From NCBI GenBank assembly GCA_023666975.1, contig JAMPAW010000174.1, forward strand, positions 1 through 6,748: a stretch of DNA of 6,748 nucleotides. Reading direction: 5' to 3'. The notes beneath the pieces are model-generated. The model was not told the origin of the DNA. It did not search any database and worked only from the letters and a program-made list of their open reading frames with translations. The position numbers and the translations under genes were made by a program. Position 1 is the first letter of the stretch. Each line of letters begins with the position of its first letter. Shown here piece after piece: positions 5,905-6,748 of the stretch. Source of the stretch: Clostridium sp. (GTDB lineage Bacteria; Bacillota_A; Clostridia; Lachnospirales; Lachnospiraceae).

Positions 5905-6668
5905 AGGGATTGTTAATAAAGGATTTTTTCTGCCTGAAAAAGCAGTTAATCAATTATCTGTTTATCATTGCCGGAGTCGTTGTCATTTCCGTCTTGTATG
6001 TGCTAAGCTACAACTTTGGCAATATTCATGACGGGATTGTCAAAATGGCTGCTTCCGGCGAGGGTGCGGAGGCAGATGCCACGCAGATTGCAAGTGTTGC
6101 GCTGCTGATCGCCATGCTGATTCCGATTGCGTGTACAGGTGATCTCACCAATTTAATCGCAGATGACGAAAAGGCATCCTTTTATAAGGTCGCCTCTTCC
6201 CTGCCGGTTTCGCTGAACAAACGGGTGGCATGCCGCTTTATCACCGGATACCTGTTTATCGCCATAGGCGTGGTGGTGGATTTTATCCTGACGGTGGTTT
6301 TGTCATCTTTGACCGATATCGTTTCCTTTGGGAAGTTCTGCAGTGTGATTGCAGCCTTTGCCGCTGTCATGCTGATGTATATCAGCATGGTTATCCTGCT
6401 GGTGTACCTGTTAGGTAAGGGAAGCATCGCATATGCCAATATCCTTCCGCTGTTAGCCGGGGTTTTGCTATATGCAGCCGCCAATTTTGACCGGCTCAAG
6501 GCATGTTTAATCGGAACAGATGAAAATGCGTTCTCTGATTTGGTTCATCAGACAGCCGATTTTTTGTTCCACAAGTCGTATATTCTGTGCATTGCCGCAG
6601 TGCTCGTTTCCGCTGGCGCTTATTTTGCGGCACTCCGTATAGCGGACAGAAAGCGGGGTGTTGCATAA
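5901..6668 (+). CDS. ABC-2 type transporter permease
   Basis: This 255-aa membrane protein should form the channel half of the exporter. Six hydrophobic segments are visible at about 17-37, 63-83, 114-136, 146-170, 174-193 and 226-247, with a short charged N-terminus MKGLLIKDFFCLKKQ characteristic of small ABC-2 permeases that accompany YtrA-type regulators. A hydrophilic loop (about 40-60, acidic) lies between the first two segments. The start is supported by AGGGGG at 5891-5896 and by the ATGA overlap with the ATPase gene, implying translational coupling. Its stop codon shares one base with the next start. No periplasmic binding domain or protease domain is present. The family call is strong; the substrate is not readable from sequence. 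Confidence 0.92.
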   Translation: MKGLLIKDFFCLKKQLINYLFIIAGVVVISVLYVLSYNFGNIHDGIVKMAASGEGAEADATQIASVALLIAMLIPIACTGDLTNLIADDEKASFYKVASSLPVSLNKRVACRFITGYLFIAIGVVVDFILTVVLSSLTDIVSFGKFCSVIAAFAAVMLMYISMVILLVYLLGKGSIAYANILPLLAGVLLYAAANFDRLKACLIGTDENAFSDLVHQTADFLFHKSYILCIAAVLVSAGAYFAALRIADRKRGVA

Positions 6669-6748
6669 TGGCAGGACTTTTGTATAAAGATTTTATCGGA
6701 ATCAAAGGAAAGAAAATGGTATGGATTTTAATGGTCTGTACGGTTTTA
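6668..6748 (+). CDS. Second ABC-2 permease subunit, 5' end only
   Basis: Translation from ATG at 6668 stays open for all 27 codons to the window edge and reads MAGLLYKDFIGIKGKK, then hydrophobic residues MVWILMVCTVL. This parallels the MKGLLIKDFF start of the preceding permease, so it is probably a paralogous partner forming a heterodimer. It overlaps the preceding stop by one base (TAATG), with GGGG at 6655-6658 as a possible ribosome site. The rest lies outside the window, so the family call rests on the N-terminus and position only. Confidence 0.72.
   Translation, partial: MAGLLYKDFIGIKGKKMVWILMVCTVL

Overview
The window looks like an accessory or regulatory stretch of a low-to-moderate GC Firmicute, most likely a gut Clostridia/Lachnospiraceae-type genome. 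The reasons are strong AGGAGG-like ribosome binding sites before nearly every gene, short intergenic gaps, all genes on one strand, a BlaI/BlaR1-type pair and a GntR/YtrA-type ABC-2 module. The species assignment is inference. No rRNA, tRNA, CRISPR array, transposase, integrase or conjugation gene is visible.

Region 1 (1-3766) starts with a non-coding leader that carries a 12-bp direct repeat and a perfect dyad. It continues with a BlaI/MecI-type repressor (142-549) overlapping by 4 nt a BlaR1/MecR1-type M56 membrane metallopeptidase (546-1802). After only 34 nt and 43 nt gaps come two unrecognised proteins (1837-2799, 320 aa; 2843-3766, 307 aa). The BlaR1-like protein keeps HEXXH and the downstream Glu but has no penicillin-binding sensor domain. 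In its place is a short, roughly 114-residue outer domain with four cysteines and a hexaglycine run. With no terminator or convincing promoter seen between the four genes, the simplest reading is one operon. In that operon a non-beta-lactam signal, sensed outside the cell, would relieve BlaI repression and induce two hydrophilic, partly coiled-coil proteins of unknown role. This is the most interesting part of the window.

Region 2 (3767-4420) has a weak hairpin, a candidate promoter, a 154-aa orphan protein with a C-terminal ankyrin-like helix pair, and a strong intrinsic terminator at 4390-4420.

Region 3 (4421-6748) is a compositionally different, more GC-rich module. A good sigma-A promoter has a dyad (TGTATA-N7-TATACA) over its -10. 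It is followed by a YtrA-like GntR repressor (4587-4967), an ABC ATPase (5011-5904), an ABC-2 permease (5901-6668) and the first 27 codons of a second permease-like gene (6668 to the window end). Tight overlaps (4 nt and 1 nt) point to one autoregulated operon encoding an exporter or bacteriocin/cell-envelope stress-response transporter whose substrate cannot be read from sequence.
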